A stretch of DNA of 64,000 nt from the NCBI RefSeq assembly GCF_013337685.1, contig NZ_SUQN01000001.1, positions 737,229 to 801,228 on the forward strand, written 5' to 3'. Below, one piece after another: positions 18,272 to 28,914 of the stretch. Origin of the DNA: Citrobacter gillenii. Lineage in GTDB: Bacteria; Pseudomonadota; Gammaproteobacteria; Enterobacterales; Enterobacteriaceae. Made by a program: the position numbers and the translations under genes. Positions within the stretch are counted from its first letter, which is position 1. The number at the start of each line of letters is the position of its first letter. The notes below the pieces were generated by a model. It had not been told where the DNA came from and did no database searches. It saw nothing but the letters and a program-made list of their open reading frames with translations.

Positions 18272-19633
18272 TCAGTTCTCCAGTTGGTGCAAAATACGGT
18301 TCACTTTATCAAACGTTTCCTGATATTCAGCGTCTTCCTGACTGTCCGCAACAACCCCACCGCCAGCCGAACAGTAAAGCTGTCCGTCGGTGGCCGTCAG
18401 GGTGCGGATGGTAATACTGGTATCCATATTGCCGCAAAAGCTCAGATAGCCGACGCTGCCGCACCAGGCGTTACGTCTGTGCGGTTCCAGTTCGTCAATA
18501 ATTTCCATCGCCCGCACCTTTGGCGCGCCGGTAATGGAACCACCAGGGAAGGCGGCGCGCAGCAGATCCGTGGCGTGCAGCGATTCCGGCAAACGCGCCG
18601 TAATGGTGCTGACCAGATGGTGCACGGCAGGGAAGGGTTCGACAACAAACAGTTCGGGAACCTTGACCGAACCCGGCACGGCAACGCGACCAATGTCGTT
18701 ACGCATCAGATCCACGATCATCAGGTTTTCAGCACGATCTTTAGGTGAGTTTGCCAGTCTTTGCGCCTGCTGACGATCTGCATCTGGCGAGTCCAGTCGC
18801 GGCAGGGTGCCCTTGATGGGACGCGTCTGGATCTGCCGATTTTCCAACTGAATAAACCGCTCTGGCGACAGGCTGAGGATTGCGCCTTCCTCAAGGCGGA
18901 TAAACGCACTGAACGGGGCGCGGTTGGCCTGGTTGAGTCGCTCAAAGGCGAGCCACTCATCCCCCTGATACTGCGCCTGAAAACGCTGGGCAAGGTTGAC
19001 CTGATAGCAGTCCCCGCTGTGCAGATAGCGCTGTACCTGGCGAAACTTTTCGCCGTACTGCGCGCGGCTCATATTGGATTGCCACGCTGACGTTAACATA
19101 AAAGGCTCACGTGTTGGCGCGCGCTGGCTTTCCAGCCAGTGGCGGCGGGCCTGCAGATCACCGTGGCTGAGCAGCGACACGGTTTGCCGCTGGTGGTCGA
19201 CAATCAGTGCCCAATCGTAAATGCCAACCGCCATATCCGGCAGGGTGATATCACGTTCAGCGACATTTGGCAGCGCTTCGAAGCGTCGGCCCAAATCGTA
19301 GCCAAACAGGCCCAGCGCCCCTCCCTGGAAGGGAAGAACGGGATTATAATCGGGCCGTATTGCCAGTGAAGTTAGCGCCGAGCGTAACACCGTCATCGGG
19401 TCATCAGGCGTGTGCGTGATTCCGTCTTTGTCATGCACTGCGGTGTCTGCATCTCGCGTGACCAGCGTCATCACAGGATCGGCGACCAGAATATCAAAGC
19501 GATTATGCGGGTGGTCGGCGTGCCCCGAATGTAGCAGCATCGCCCACGGCAGATGGCTTAAGGTCGAGAAATAGCGTTCAGCGGCGTCCTGACGCCAGGG
19601 TAATGTAATTACTGCGGGAGATAACGTTTTCAT
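18272..19633 (-). CDS. pabB: Aminodeoxychorismate synthase component I (PabB)
   Basis: 453-residue chorismate-binding enzyme of folate synthesis; with PabA it makes 4-amino-4-deoxychorismate. Chorismate-enzyme signatures are present: SPERFIQLENRQIQTRPIKGTLPR with the active-site lysine, DRAENLMIVDLMRNDIGR, FPGGSITGAPKVRAMEIIDELEP and YCSAGGGVVADS. First gene of pabB-nudL; divergent from yoaH with 83 bp between. Confidence 0.97.
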   Translation of the reverse strand: MKTLSPAVITLPWRQDAAERYFSTLSHLPWAMLLHSGHADHPHNRFDILVADPVMTLVTRDADTAVHDKDGITHTPDDPMTVLRSALTSLAIRPDYNPVLPFQGGALGLFGYDLGRRFEALPNVAERDITLPDMAVGIYDWALIVDHQRQTVSLLSHGDLQARRHWLESQRAPTREPFMLTSAWQSNMSRAQYGEKFRQVQRYLHSGDCYQVNLAQRFQAQYQGDEWLAFERLNQANRAPFSAFIRLEEGAILSLSPERFIQLENRQIQTRPIKGTLPRLDSPDADRQQAQRLANSPKDRAENLMIVDLMRNDIGRVAVPGSVKVPELFVVEPFPAVHHLVSTITARLPESLHATDLLRAAFPGGSITGAPKVRAMEIIDELEPHRRNAWCGSVGYLSFCGNMDTSITIRTLTATDGQLYCSAGGGVVADSQEDAEYQETFDKVNRILHQLEN

Positions 19634-19716
19634 CAGTCCTGACTCGTTACTACTTTACTGGCTTACTGCCCGGTAGCATGGGATAATTAGCGCAGACAAT
19701 CTAGCAGGAGTTAACA

Positions 19717-19902
19717 ATGTTTGCAGGTTTACCTTCACTCAGTCATGAACAGCAGCAAAAAGCAGTCGAGCGTATTCACGAACTGATGTCACAGGGGATG
19801 AGCAGCGGCGAAGCGATCACTCAGGTCGCGGCTGAAATTCGCGCCACTCATACCGGCGAACGGATCGTGGCGCGTTTTGAAGACGAGGACGAAGACGAGT
19901 AA
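19717..19902 (+). CDS. yoaH: Small UPF0181 protein YoaH
   Basis: 61-residue protein with a helical body ([33 protein letters not shown]) and an acidic tail DEDEDE. Full-length match to E. coli YoaH (59 residues). Start after AGGAGTTAAC, a strong ribosome site. Function unknown. Confidence 0.9.
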
Positions 19903-19908
19903 CGCTCG

Positions 19909-20253
19909 TTACACTGCGGCGATAATCTTGATCTCGACTTTGTATTTCGGGTTCATCAACCCGGCCTGTACGGTACAACGCACGGGCGCGTGACCGGCAA
20001 CGACCCACGCGTCCCAGGCTTTGTTCATGGCGGCGAAGTCGCTTTTGTCCGTCAGGAAAATGGTCGCGTCAAGAATACGTGACTTGTTGCTGCCCTGTTT
20101 TTCCAGTACCGCATCAATTTGTGCCAGCGTGTTGGCCGTTTGTTCAAACGCGTCAGCATCCAGGTTTTCCGGTACGCCGGTGTAATACAACGTGTTGTTG
20201 TGAATCACCACGTCTGACCAACGATCCTCGGCATCAATGCGCACGATAGTCAT
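19909..20253 (-). CDS. yoaB: RidA-family protein YoaB
   Basis: 114-residue member of the Rid/YjgF family (trimeric, chorismate-mutase-like fold). The arginine in HAPVRCTVQAGL corresponds to the catalytic Arg of RidA enamine/imine deaminases, and E at VEIKIIAAV follows the family ending. Close match to E. coli YoaB. Enzymatic activity likely but not proven. Converges with yoaH, 6 bp between stops. Confidence 0.93.
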   Translation of the reverse strand: MTIVRIDAEDRWSDVVIHNNTLYYTGVPENLDADAFEQTANTLAQIDAVLEKQGSNKSRILDATIFLTDKSDFAAMNKAWDAWVVAGHAPVRCTVQAGLMNPKYKVEIKIIAAV

Positions 20254-20395
20254 AAATTATTCCTCATTTACGTTTTTATTTAATCGGTTTCTGCTGGCGA
20301 CAAGACTGCCATAATGTTGTGCCCTCGTCACCTCTTCAACTGGCGAAAGACCCGCTGGCCTGACATAATCCCTGTTCAAATGAACAGGGGGTAGT

Positions 20396-22306
20396 GTGAC
20401 GGACGATTTTGCAGCAGACGGTAAATTGGCTAAAGCGATACCGGGTTTTAAACCGCGTGAACCACAGCGACAGATGGCCGTCGCCGTCTCGCATGCCATT
20501 GAAAAATCACAGCCGCTTGTCGTCGAAGCCGGGACCGGGACCGGGAAAACTTACGCCTACCTTGCGCCTGCACTGCGCGCCGGTAAGAAAGTGATCATTT
20601 CTACCGGATCGAAAGCGCTGCAGGATCAACTCTACAGCCGCGATCTCCCTACCGTGGCAAAAGCGCTGAAATTTACCGGCAAACTGGCGTTGCTGAAAGG
20701 GCGCTCTAACTACCTGTGTCTGGAACGCCTTGAACAACAGGCGCTGGCGGGCGGTGACCTGCCGGTGCAAACCTTAAGCGACGTGATCCTGCTGCGCTCG
20801 TGGTCGAATCAAACCGTTGATGGCGATATCAGCACCTGCGTCAGCGTGGCGGAAGACTCGCACGCATGGCCGCTGGTGACCAGTACCAACGACAACTGTC
20901 TGGGCAGCGACTGCCCACTGTATAAAGACTGTTTTGTCGTTAAAGCGCGTAAAAAAGCCATGGATGCTGATGTGGTGGTAGTTAACCATCATCTGTTTCT
21001 TGCTGATATGGTGGTGAAAGAGAGCGGGTTCGGGGAGCTGATCCCGGAGGCAGACGTGATGATCTTCGATGAAGCCCATCAGCTACCGGATATCGCCAGC
21101 CAGTATTTTGGTCAGTCGCTTTCCAGTCGGCAACTGCTCGATCTGGCCAAAGACATTACCATTGCCTATCGCACCGAGCTAAAAGATACCCAGCAACTAC
21201 AAAAGTGCGCTGACCGTCTGGCGCAAAGCGCGCAGGATTTCCGCCTGCAGCTGGGCGAGCCGGGCTATCGCGGTAACCTGCGTGAATTGCTGGCCGATCA
21301 GCGCGTCCAGCGGGCATTTTTGCTGCTCGATGACACGCTGGAACTGTGCTACGACGTAGCGAAGCTGTCGCTCGGACGTTCGGCGCTGCTGGATGCCGCG
21401 TTCGAGCGCGCCACTCTGTATCGCGCCCGCTTGAAACGCCTGAAGGAGATCAACCAACCGGGATTCAGCTACTGGTATGAATGCACTTCACGGCATTTTA
21501 CGCTGGCGCTGACGCCACTCACCGTAGCGGATAAATTCAAAGAGGTGATGGACCAAAAGCCGGGCTGCTGGATTTTTACTTCCGCTACGCTGTCGGTCAA
21601 CGACGATCTCCGCCACTTTACCGCGCGACTGGGCATTGAACAGGCTGAATCAATGTTGTTGCCGAGCCCCTTTGACTACACGCGACAGGCGCTGCTGTGC
21701 GTGCCACGCAATCTCCCGCAAACTAACCAGCCGGGGGCGGCGCGTCAGCTGGCCGCCATGTTGCGCCCCATTATTGAAGCTAACAATGGGCGCTGCTTTA
21801 TGCTGTGTACCTCGCACGCAATGATGCGCGACCTGGCGGAACAGTTTCGTGCCACCATGACGCTCCCGGTCCTGCTGCAGGGGGAGACCAGCAAAGGGCA
21901 GCTATTGCAGCAGTTTGTCAGTGCGGGCAATGCCCTGCTGGTGGCGACCAGCAGCTTCTGGGAAGGTGTGGACGTACGAGGTGACACGCTATCGCTGGTT
22001 ATTATCGACAAGCTGCCGTTTACCTCGCCGGACGATCCGCTGTTAAAAGCGCGTATGGAAGACTGCCGGCTGCGCGGCGGCGACCCGTTTGACGAAGTCC
22101 AGCTCCCGGATGCCGTGATCACGCTTAAGCAGGGGGTGGGGCGCTTGATTCGTGACGCTGACGATCGCGGCGTCCTGGTGATTTGTGATAACCGGCTGGT
22201 CATGCGACCTTACGGTGCGACATTCCTGGCCAGCCTACCACCGGCGCCTCGCACGCGTGACATTGCCCGCGCGGTTCGCTTTCTTGCCATACCAACGACT
22301 GAGTAA
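20396..22306 (+). CDS. yoaA: DinG/XPD-family iron-sulphur helicase YoaA
   Basis: 636-residue superfamily 2 helicase. Walker A GTGTGKT at residues 46-52; four cysteines of the Fe-S domain between motifs Ia and II (one in NYLCLERL, three in NCLGSDCPLYKDC); DEAH box DEAHQLPD; C-terminal motifs WEGVDVRG and QGVGRLIRDADDRG. In E. coli YoaA pairs with the HolC (chi) subunit of DNA polymerase III to repair stalled forks and terminate-inserted chain terminators. The start is GTG after CAGGGGGTAGT. Divergent from yoaB. Confidence 0.95.
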   Translation: MTDDFAADGKLAKAIPGFKPREPQRQMAVAVSHAIEKSQPLVVEAGTGTGKTYAYLAPALRAGKKVIISTGSKALQDQLYSRDLPTVAKALKFTGKLALLKGRSNYLCLERLEQQALAGGDLPVQTLSDVILLRSWSNQTVDGDISTCVSVAEDSHAWPLVTSTNDNCLGSDCPLYKDCFVVKARKKAMDADVVVVNHHLFLADMVVKESGFGELIPEADVMIFDEAHQLPDIASQYFGQSLSSRQLLDLAKDITIAYRTELKDTQQLQKCADRLAQSAQDFRLQLGEPGYRGNLRELLADQRVQRAFLLLDDTLELCYDVAKLSLGRSALLDAAFERATLYRARLKRLKEINQPGFSYWYECTSRHFTLALTPLTVADKFKEVMDQKPGCWIFTSATLSVNDDLRHFTARLGIEQAESMLLPSPFDYTRQALLCVPRNLPQTNQPGAARQLAAMLRPIIEANNGRCFMLCTSHAMMRDLAEQFRATMTLPVLLQGETSKGQLLQQFVSAGNALLVATSSFWEGVDVRGDTLSLVIIDKLPFTSPDDPLLKARMEDCRLRGGDPFDEVQLPDAVITLKQGVGRLIRDADDRGVLVICDNRLVMRPYGATFLASLPPAPRTRDIARAVRFLAIPTTE

Positions 22307-22364
22307 TTTGTTACAGACTGTGCTAAGATACGCGCCAAATTTATTGATCTGATCACGAAGACCC

Positions 22365-23060
22365 ATGCGAATTCTGGCTATCGATACCGCCACAGAGGCG
22401 TGCTCTGTCGCCCTGTGGAATGACGGTAATATCACATCTCATTTCGAGCTTTGCCCTCGAGAGCATACCCAACGCATCCTGCCGCTGGTTCAGGATATCC
22501 TGACTGCTGGCAATGTCACATTAACGGATATCGACGCTCTGGCGTTTGGCCGAGGTCCCGGTAGTTTCACCGGCGTGCGTATTGGTATTGGTATTGCTCA
22601 GGGGTTGGCGTTAGGGGCGAACTTGCCAATGATCGGCGTGTCCACGCTGGCAACTATGGCGCAGGGGGCCTGGCGCAAAAACGGCGCAACGCGCGTGCTG
22701 GCTGCAATTGATGCGCGCATGGGTGAAGTCTACTGGGCCGAATACCAGCGTGATGAGAACGGTATCTGGCACGGCGAAGACACCGAAGCGGTATTAACTC
22801 CGGAACAGGTTCATGAGCGACTGCTGCAGCTTTCCGGTGATTGGGTAACGGTCGGCACGGGCTGGCCTGCATGGCCTGAACTCGGTAAAGACAGTGGCCT
22901 GATGCTGCGCGATGGCGACGTTTTGCTTCCGGCTGCTGAAGATATGTTGCCTCTCGCCACCCAACTGTTCGCCTCTGGAAAGACGGTAGCGGTTGAACAT
23001 GCTGAACCGGTTTATTTACGTAACACCGTGGCGTGGAAGAAACTTCCCGGAAAAGAATGA
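22365..23060 (+). CDS. tsaB: tRNA N6-threonylcarbamoyladenosine factor TsaB
   Basis: 231-residue essential partner of TsaD and TsaE in t6A37 formation on ANN-decoding tRNAs. ASKHA fold signatures are present: [16 protein letters not shown] at the N terminus and [24 protein letters not shown] near residue 65. It lies 58 bp after yoaA in the same direction and 105 bp before yeaY. Confidence 0.97.
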   Translation: MRILAIDTATEACSVALWNDGNITSHFELCPREHTQRILPLVQDILTAGNVTLTDIDALAFGRGPGSFTGVRIGIGIAQGLALGANLPMIGVSTLATMAQGAWRKNGATRVLAAIDARMGEVYWAEYQRDENGIWHGEDTEAVLTPEQVHERLLQLSGDWVTVGTGWPAWPELGKDSGLMLRDGDVLLPAAEDMLPLATQLFASGKTVAVEHAEPVYLRNTVAWKKLPGKE

Positions 23061-23165
23061 ATCTTAGTAGTACATCCCCCGATGCTTTCAAACGGGCTCA
23101 ACGCGATGAATGCGCAGCAGTTTGAAACTCACCGGGGACAGGCGCTGAGATAAGGGAGTCGCAAC

Positions 23166-23750
23166 ATGGCGGTTCAAAAATGGGTATTAAAAGGCGTGTT
23201 GACGGGCGCATTGGCGTTCATGCTAAGCGGTTGCGTTACCATTCCTGATGCGATTAAAGGTTCAAGCCCAACGCCGCAACAGGATCTGGTACGGGTCATG
23301 AATGCGCCGCAACTGTACGTCGGACAGGAAGCTCGCTTTGGCGGCAAAGTGGTGGACATTCAGAATCAGCAGGGGAAATCCCGACTGGAAATTGCCACCG
23401 TGCCTCTCGACAGCGGCGCGCGTCCGATTTTGGGTGAAGCCTCACGCGGGCGTATTTATGCCGATGTTAATGGCTTTCTCGATCCGGTGGATTTCCGCGG
23501 ACAACTGGTCACCGTCGTAGGGTCTATTAGCGGCACGGTGGACGGTAAAATTGGCAGTACGCCGTATAAGTTCATGCTGATGCAGGTAACCGGTTATAAA
23601 CGCTGGCATATTACTCAGCAGATCGTGATGCCTCCGCAGCCCATCGATCCCTGGTTCTACGGTGCGCGTGGCTGGCCATACGGCGGCTACGGCGGATGGG
23701 GATGGTACAATCCAGGTCCGGCACAGGTTCAGACGATAGTTACGGAATAA
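23166..23750 (+). CDS. yeaY: Slp-family outer-membrane lipoprotein YeaY
   Basis: 194-residue lipoprotein. The signal peptide ends in the lipobox LSGC (Cys23), with Val at +2, so outer-membrane sorting is expected. The body matches the Slp family (starvation lipoprotein), and the tail is Gly/Tyr/Trp-rich ([19 protein letters not shown]). In E. coli yeaY is a sigma-E regulon member. Start ATG after AAGGGAGTCGCA. Function unknown. It precedes fadD by 204 bp. Confidence 0.93.
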   Translation: MAVQKWVLKGVLTGALAFMLSGCVTIPDAIKGSSPTPQQDLVRVMNAPQLYVGQEARFGGKVVDIQNQQGKSRLEIATVPLDSGARPILGEASRGRIYADVNGFLDPVDFRGQLVTVVGSISGTVDGKIGSTPYKFMLMQVTGYKRWHITQQIVMPPQPIDPWFYGARGWPYGGYGGWGWYNPGPAQVQTIVTE

Positions 23751-23865
23751 CTCTTTGATTTATATGTAAAAGAAGCAGCGGCGTGTCCGCTGTTTCTGCA
23801 TTTATGTGGCTATAAGAAAAATAAATAGTGACGTGCTTCGCAACCTTGTCGTTGTGTAATAAACA

Positions 23866-23882
23866 AACTGGTACGCTGAGTT
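23866..23882 (+). promoter_or_regulatory. FadR operator of fadD
   Basis: AACTGGTACGCTGAGTT corresponds in sequence and position to the FadR site of E. coli fadD (CTGGTATGATGAGTT form) and keeps the conserved CTGGT and GAGTT ends. It lies 73-89 bp upstream of the TTG start. Confidence 0.75.
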
Positions 23883-23954
23883 AATATTATGTTAACAGTT
23901 TGTTTATTGTCTGGGGTTGTGATGACGACGAATACGCATTTTAGAGGTGATGTA

Positions 23955-25640
23955 TTGAAAAAGGTTTGGCTTAACCGTTATCCCGCAGGTGTTCCCGCGG
24001 AGATCAATCCTGACCGTTATCAATCCCTGGTGGAACTGTTTGAACATTCAGTCAGGCGCTATGCCGATCAGCCCGCGTTTGTGAATATGGGGGAGGTGAT
24101 GACCTTCCGCAAACTCGAAGAGCGTAGCCGCGCATTTGCGGCATATTTGCAAGAAGGGCTGGGGTTGAAAAAGGGCGATCGTGTCGCACTGATGATGCCG
24201 AACCTGCTGCAGTATCCGGTGGCGCTGTTTGGCATTCTGCGTGCCGGCATGATTGTGGTAAACGTGAACCCATTGTACACACCGCGTGAACTGGAGCATC
24301 AGCTTAATGACAGCGGCGCGGCAGCGATTGTGATCGTGTCCAACTTTGCCCACACGCTGGAGAAAGTGGTCGATAAAACATCGGTTCAGCACGTGATCCT
24401 GACGCGAATGGGCGATCAGCTCTCAACCGCCAAAGGAACGCTGGTTAACTTTGTTGTGAAGTACATTAAGCGGCTGGTACCGAAATATCACCTGCCTGAT
24501 GCCATCTCGTTTCGCAGTGCGTTACAAAACGGGTATCGCATGCAGTATGTGAAGCCTGAAGTGGTCTCTGAAGATCTGGCCTTCCTGCAATACACCGGGG
24601 GGACAACCGGTGTGGCAAAAGGTGCAATGCTCACCCACCGCAATATGCTGGCGAACCTCGAGCAGGTCCATGCTACTTACGGTCCGTTGCTGCATCCGGG
24701 TAAAGAGCTGGTGATCACCGCGCTACCGCTGTATCACATTTTTGCTTTAACGATGAACTGCCTGCTGTTTATTGAGCTTGGCGGTCAAAACGTACTGATC
24801 ACTAACCCACGAGATATTCCGGGCCTGGTAAAAGAGCTGGCGAAATACCCGTTTACCGCCATGACCGGCGTCAATACGCTGTTCAACGCCTTGTTGAATA
24901 ACAAAGACTTCCAGCAACTGGATTTCTCGTCGCTGCATCTTTCTGCAGGGGGGGGTATGCCCGTCCAGCAGGCGGTTGCAGAACGTTGGGTGAAGCTGAC
25001 CGGCCAATATCTGCTGGAAGGATATGGCCTGACCGAGTGTTCGCCGCTGGTGAGCGTCAATCCGCATGATATCGACTATCACAGCGGCAGTATTGGCCTG
25101 CCGGTTCCCTCCACTGAGGTTAAGCTGGTGGATGATGACGATAACGAAGTCCCGCCGGGCGAGCCGGGTGAACTGTGCGTGAAAGGCCCGCAGGTGATGC
25201 TGGGTTACTGGCAGCGCCCGGATGCGACCGATGAAATTGTTAAAGATGGTTGGCTGCACACCGGGGATATTGCGGTGATGGACGACGAAGGCTTCCTACG
25301 TATCGTCGATCGCAAAAAAGATATGATCCTGGTCTCCGGTTTTAACGTTTATCCGAACGAAATTGAAGATGTGGTGATGCAACATCCTGGCGTTCAGGAA
25401 GTAGCCGCGGTGGGCGTGCCCTCGGGCAGCAGCGGTGAAGCGGTGAAGATTTTTGTCGTGAAGAAAGACGCGTCACTCACCGATGAAGCGCTGATTACGT
25501 TCTGCCGCCGTCAGTTGACCGGCTACAAGGTCCCGAAGCTGGTGGAATTCCGTGATGAGTTACCAAAATCTAACGTCGGCAAAATTTTGCGACGAGAATT
25601 GCGTGACGAAGCCCGTAGCAAAGTGGACAATAAAGGCTGA
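23955..25640 (+). CDS. fadD: Long-chain acyl-CoA synthetase FadD
   Basis: 561-residue AMP-forming ligase that activates fatty acids as they enter the cell. The start is TTG ([10 protein letters not shown]) after AGAGGTGA, as in E. coli; the frame is open another 22 codons upstream but that region includes promoter sequence. ATP/AMP motif [14 protein letters not shown], adenylate motif [12 protein letters not shown] and the FACS signature region [26 protein letters not shown] are all present. Repressed by FadR and, by family knowledge, activated by CRP. Confidence 0.97.
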   Translation: MKKVWLNRYPAGVPAEINPDRYQSLVELFEHSVRRYADQPAFVNMGEVMTFRKLEERSRAFAAYLQEGLGLKKGDRVALMMPNLLQYPVALFGILRAGMIVVNVNPLYTPRELEHQLNDSGAAAIVIVSNFAHTLEKVVDKTSVQHVILTRMGDQLSTAKGTLVNFVVKYIKRLVPKYHLPDAISFRSALQNGYRMQYVKPEVVSEDLAFLQYTGGTTGVAKGAMLTHRNMLANLEQVHATYGPLLHPGKELVITALPLYHIFALTMNCLLFIELGGQNVLITNPRDIPGLVKELAKYPFTAMTGVNTLFNALLNNKDFQQLDFSSLHLSAGGGMPVQQAVAERWVKLTGQYLLEGYGLTECSPLVSVNPHDIDYHSGSIGLPVPSTEVKLVDDDDNEVPPGEPGELCVKGPQVMLGYWQRPDATDEIVKDGWLHTGDIAVMDDEGFLRIVDRKKDMILVSGFNVYPNEIEDVVMQHPGVQEVAAVGVPSGSSGEAVKIFVVKKDASLTDEALITFCRRQLTGYKVPKLVEFRDELPKSNVGKILRRELRDEARSKVDNKG

Positions 25641-25663
25641 GCGTTAAGTCAGTCATCAGAAAG

Positions 25664-25688
25664 CGCCGGTTAATCCGGCGTTTTTTTT
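25664..25688 (+). promoter_or_regulatory. GC hairpin and U8 tract in the rnd leader
   Basis: CGCCGG/CCGGCG with a TTAAT loop and exactly eight T looks like an intrinsic terminator for fadD, and may act as one. The same arrangement lies upstream of rnd in E. coli, where the uridine run is required for rnd translation. The distance to the UUG start is 24 nt. Confidence 0.75.
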
Positions 25689-25712
25689 GGCGCAAACCTG
25701 AGAGAGCACGAT

Positions 25713-26840
25713 TTGAATTACCAAATGATTACCACGGACGACGCGTTGGCCACGCTGTGCGAAGCCGTTCGTGAGTTTCCGGCGATTGCCCTGGATACTG
25801 AATTTGTTCGCACGCGTACCTATTATCCGCAGCTGGGACTCATTCAGCTGTTTGACGGCAAACACGTTGCTCTGATTGATCCGCTGGGGATCACCGACTG
25901 GTCGCCGCTGCGCGACATTTTATGCGACACCACGATAACCAAATTCCTGCACGCGGGAAGTGAAGACCTGGAAGTGTTTCTCAACACCTTTGGCGAACTT
26001 CCGCAGCCGCTGATTGATACGCAAATTCTGGCCGCGTTTTGCGGTCGCCCGCTGTCGTGGGGATTTGCCGCGATGGTGGAAGAGTTTACGGGGGTGGCGC
26101 TGGACAAAAGCGAATCCCGTACGGACTGGCTGGCCCGACCGCTGACTGAGCGTCAGTGTGAGTATGCTGCCGCGGACGTCTGGTATTTATTACCGATCAC
26201 CGCAAAACTGATGGCTGAAACCGATGCCTCTGGCTGGCTACCGGCCGCGCTGGATGAGTGTCGTTTAATGCAGCAGCGTCGCCAGGAAGTACTGGCGCCT
26301 GAGGACGCGTGGCGTGACATTACCAACGCCTGGCAGCTGCGTACCCGTCAGCTTGCCTGCCTGCAACTGCTGGCTGACTGGCGACTGCGTAAAGCGCGTG
26401 AACGCGATCTGGCGGTGAATTTCGTGGTACGCGAAGAGCACCTGTGGTCAGTGGCGCGCTATATGCCGGGTAGTCTGGGTGAGCTGGACAGCCTCGGTCT
26501 TTCCGGGAGCGAAATTCGCTTCCATGGCAAGACACTGATTTCATTGGTAGAAAAAGCGCAGGCCCTGCCGGAAGCATCGTTGCCTGAACCACTGCTGAAC
26601 CTGATGGATATGCCGGGCTACCGTAAAGCCTTCAAAGCCATTAAGGCGTTGGTGGCTGACGTGAGCGCGGAACACAATCTCAGCGTGGAGCTGCTGGCCT
26701 CCCGCCGTCAGATAAATCAGTTGCTTAACTGGCACTGGAAATTAAAGCCGAAGTCTTCCTTGCCGGAGCTTATTTCCGGCTGGCGTGGCGAGCTGATGGC
26801 CGAGCGACTTAACGCCCTGTTGCTGGAATATCCACAATAA
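25713..26840 (+). CDS. rnd: Ribonuclease D
   Basis: 375-residue 3'-5' exoribonuclease that trims tRNA and small RNA precursors. DEDDy exonuclease motifs: ALDTEF (ExoI, D28/E30 region), HAGSEDLEVF (ExoII) and YAAADVWYL (ExoIII). Two HRDC domains follow (about residues 210-290 and 300-375). The start is TTG, preceded by GAGAGAGCACGA, matching the unusual UUG start known for E. coli rnd. It ends against the min locus with a shared terminator. Confidence 0.96.
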   Translation: MNYQMITTDDALATLCEAVREFPAIALDTEFVRTRTYYPQLGLIQLFDGKHVALIDPLGITDWSPLRDILCDTTITKFLHAGSEDLEVFLNTFGELPQPLIDTQILAAFCGRPLSWGFAAMVEEFTGVALDKSESRTDWLARPLTERQCEYAAADVWYLLPITAKLMAETDASGWLPAALDECRLMQQRRQEVLAPEDAWRDITNAWQLRTRQLACLQLLADWRLRKARERDLAVNFVVREEHLWSVARYMPGSLGELDSLGLSGSEIRFHGKTLISLVEKAQALPEASLPEPLLNLMDMPGYRKAFKAIKALVADVSAEHNLSVELLASRRQINQLLNWHWKLKPKSSLPELISGWRGELMAERLNALLLEYPQ

Positions 26841-26920
26841 GCGAGTGTCTGGTGGTTATTCTGGAACCCTATCTACTGTTTACTCGGTAATAACGCTATT
26901 CAGGACGGGTCACTGAAAAT

Positions 26921-26948
26921 AAAAAAGGCAGAATATTCTGCCTTTTTT
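26921..26948. terminator. Bidirectional terminator rnd/minE
   Basis: GGCAGAATATTCTGCC is a perfect 16-bp palindrome flanked by six A on the left and six T on the right, so it can serve both convergent operons. Confidence 0.9.
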
Positions 26949-26974
26949 CGACCACAACTTTTTTACCAAAGCGC

Positions 26975-27241
26975 TTATTTCGACTCTTCTGCTTCTGGTA
27001 ATGTCACGTTAAGTTCGAGGATAGAAATATCGCCGTCTTTTTGTTCAAGTTGTACAGTGACCATCTCTGGATCGATTTGTACATACTTACAGATAACGTC
27101 GAGAATATCTTTCCTCAACTGCGGTAAATAATGCGGTTCGGCGTCACTACGACGACGTTCCGCAACAATGATCTGCAGTCGCTCTTTAGCGATGTTTGCT
27201 GTGCTCTTTTTCCGCGAGAGAAAAAAATCCAGTAATGCCAT
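26975..27241 (-). CDS. minE: Division topological specificity factor MinE
   Basis: 88-residue protein that stimulates MinD ATPase and drives Min oscillation. N-terminal membrane-targeting and anti-MinCD segment ([29 protein letters not shown]) and a C-terminal dimerisation/specificity domain. Last gene of minCDE, 3 bp after minD. Confidence 0.98.
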   Translation of the reverse strand: MALLDFFLSRKKSTANIAKERLQIIVAERRRSDAEPHYLPQLRKDILDVICKYVQIDPEMVTVQLEQKDGDISILELNVTLPEAEESK

Positions 27242-27244
27242 AAC

Positions 27245-28057
27245 TTATCCTCCGAACAGGCGTTTGAGGAAACCTTTCTTCTCTTCTTCAACGAAGCGGA
27301 AAGGACGTTCTTCTCCCAACAGACGGTCTACGGTATCTGCATAAGCTTTGCCAGCATCCGCATTGATGTCGAGGATCACCGGCTCACCCTGGTTAGATGC
27401 GCGCAGGACTGACTGATCTTCCGGAATCACACCAACCAGTTTGATGCGCAGAATTTCCAGTACGTCTTCCATGCTGAGCATGTCGCCTCTGTTTACGCGG
27501 CCAGGGTTGTAGCGCGTAAGCAGCAGATGCTCTTTAATCGGATCTTCACCATTTTCCGCGCGACGAGATTTCGACGCCAGAATGCCCAGAATACGGTCAG
27601 AGTCACGTACTGAAGACACTTCCGGGTTGGTGGTAATAATCGCTTCATCGGCAAAATACAGTGCCATTAGCGCACCGGTTTCAATACCGGCCGGGGAGTC
27701 GCAGACGATGAAGTCGAAGTCCATCGATTTCAGATCATCCAGAACTTTTGCGACGCCTTCACGCGTCAGCGCGTCTTTATCGCGAGTCTGTGAGGCCGGA
27801 AGAATAAAGAGATTTTCAGTACGCTTATCTTTGATTAACGCCTGATTTAACGACGCATCGCCCTGAATAACGTTGACGAAGTCGTAAACGACGCGGCGTT
27901 CGCAACCCATGATTAAATCGAGGTTACGCAGGCCGATATCAAAATCAATAACGACAGTTTTCTTTCCCTTCTGGGCCAAACCTGTAGCGATGGCCGCGCT
28001 GGAGGTGGTTTTGCCAACGCCCCCTTTACCCGAAGTAACAACAATAATGCGTGCCAT
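27245..28057 (-). CDS. minD: Septum-site-determining ATPase MinD
   Basis: 270-residue ParA/MinD-type ATPase. Deviant Walker A SGKGGVGKTT with signature lysine K11 and K16; switch regions DFDIGLRNLD and CDSPAGIE. The C-terminal amphipathic membrane helix KKGFLKRLFGG is intact. It recruits MinC to the membrane and is displaced by MinE. Confidence 0.98.
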   Translation of the reverse strand: MARIIVVTSGKGGVGKTTSSAAIATGLAQKGKKTVVIDFDIGLRNLDLIMGCERRVVYDFVNVIQGDASLNQALIKDKRTENLFILPASQTRDKDALTREGVAKVLDDLKSMDFDFIVCDSPAGIETGALMALYFADEAIITTNPEVSSVRDSDRILGILASKSRRAENGEDPIKEHLLLTRYNPGRVNRGDMLSMEDVLEILRIKLVGVIPEDQSVLRASNQGEPVILDINADAGKAYADTVDRLLGEERPFRFVEEEKKGFLKRLFGG

Positions 28058-28080
28058 AGAAATTCCTTGTTAAAAAGGGA

Positions 28081-28788
28081 TCAATTCAACGGTTGAACTG
28101 TCAAAGCGTTCTCTGCTAATTGCAGACGCGCCGCTTTGCCATAAAATTCTGCTGGGATTTTATCACTCAGCCAATAAACACCTGCGATAGACACCAGTTC
28201 TGCCGTCAGGTGGGTACAAAAAATCTGTGCTTCTCGATCGCCGCTTGCACCCGCCAGTGCACGGCCTCTCATCATGCCATAAACGTGAATATTGCCGTCA
28301 GCGATGAGTTCTGCGCCCGCGCTGACGTGGTTTGTAACAATCAGATCACATTGTGGTGCATAAATGCGCTGACCGGAACGAACCGGGACATTTATTAATC
28401 GTGTTTTTGTGATGGGAGTAACGTTTTGTACCGGCGCGGCAGGTGCGGGTTCAGCAATGGGGGCAGGGCGCAGCGCTTTTTCTTTACCTTCAGTCAGTAA
28501 AGGCAGGCCCATTTCGTCGATCTCTGCTTTGAGTCTGGCATCTTTGCAGCCGCTAACGCCGATAATGCGCAGACCGGTAGATGCGACAACTTTCTGCAGC
28601 GTTGGCCAGTTTACCGGGCTTTCAAGGCCACTGACGTTGATCACCACGGGAGCATGTTTTAAAAAAGCAGGAGCCTGCGCGATTTTGTCTTCCAACGCCT
28701 GACGAATAACCTCGGGTTCTGACTCGTGCAAGTGAACCACAGATAAGGTGAAGCTACTGCCTTTAAGCTCGATTGGCGTGTTTGACAT
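28081..28788 (-). CDS. minC: Septum inhibitor MinC
   Basis: 235-residue FtsZ antagonist. N-terminal domain residues 1-100 (anti-FtsZ), Pro/Ala-rich linker ([13 protein letters not shown]), and C-terminal beta-helix domain that binds MinD and the FtsZ tail ([43 protein letters not shown]). The start MSNTPIEL is the E. coli start; the frame is open ten codons further up. The linker is a few residues longer than in E. coli (231). First gene of minCDE. Confidence 0.97.
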   Translation of the reverse strand: MSNTPIELKGSSFTLSVVHLHESEPEVIRQALEDKIAQAPAFLKHAPVVINVSGLESPVNWPTLQKVVASTGLRIIGVSGCKDARLKAEIDEMGLPLLTEGKEKALRPAPIAEPAPAAPVQNVTPITKTRLINVPVRSGQRIYAPQCDLIVTNHVSAGAELIADGNIHVYGMMRGRALAGASGDREAQIFCTHLTAELVSIAGVYWLSDKIPAEFYGKAARLQLAENALTVQPLN

Positions 28789-28914
28789 CCTGGCCTTACT
28801 CAATTTGCTATTTATCATCCCCAGCGCGGGGTGATATTCCGAAGACTATAAGGCATGTTATAGTCAGTATTATATTGAGGCAAGCCACCATTCCGTGAAT
28901 TCAGAGTAAAAGAT

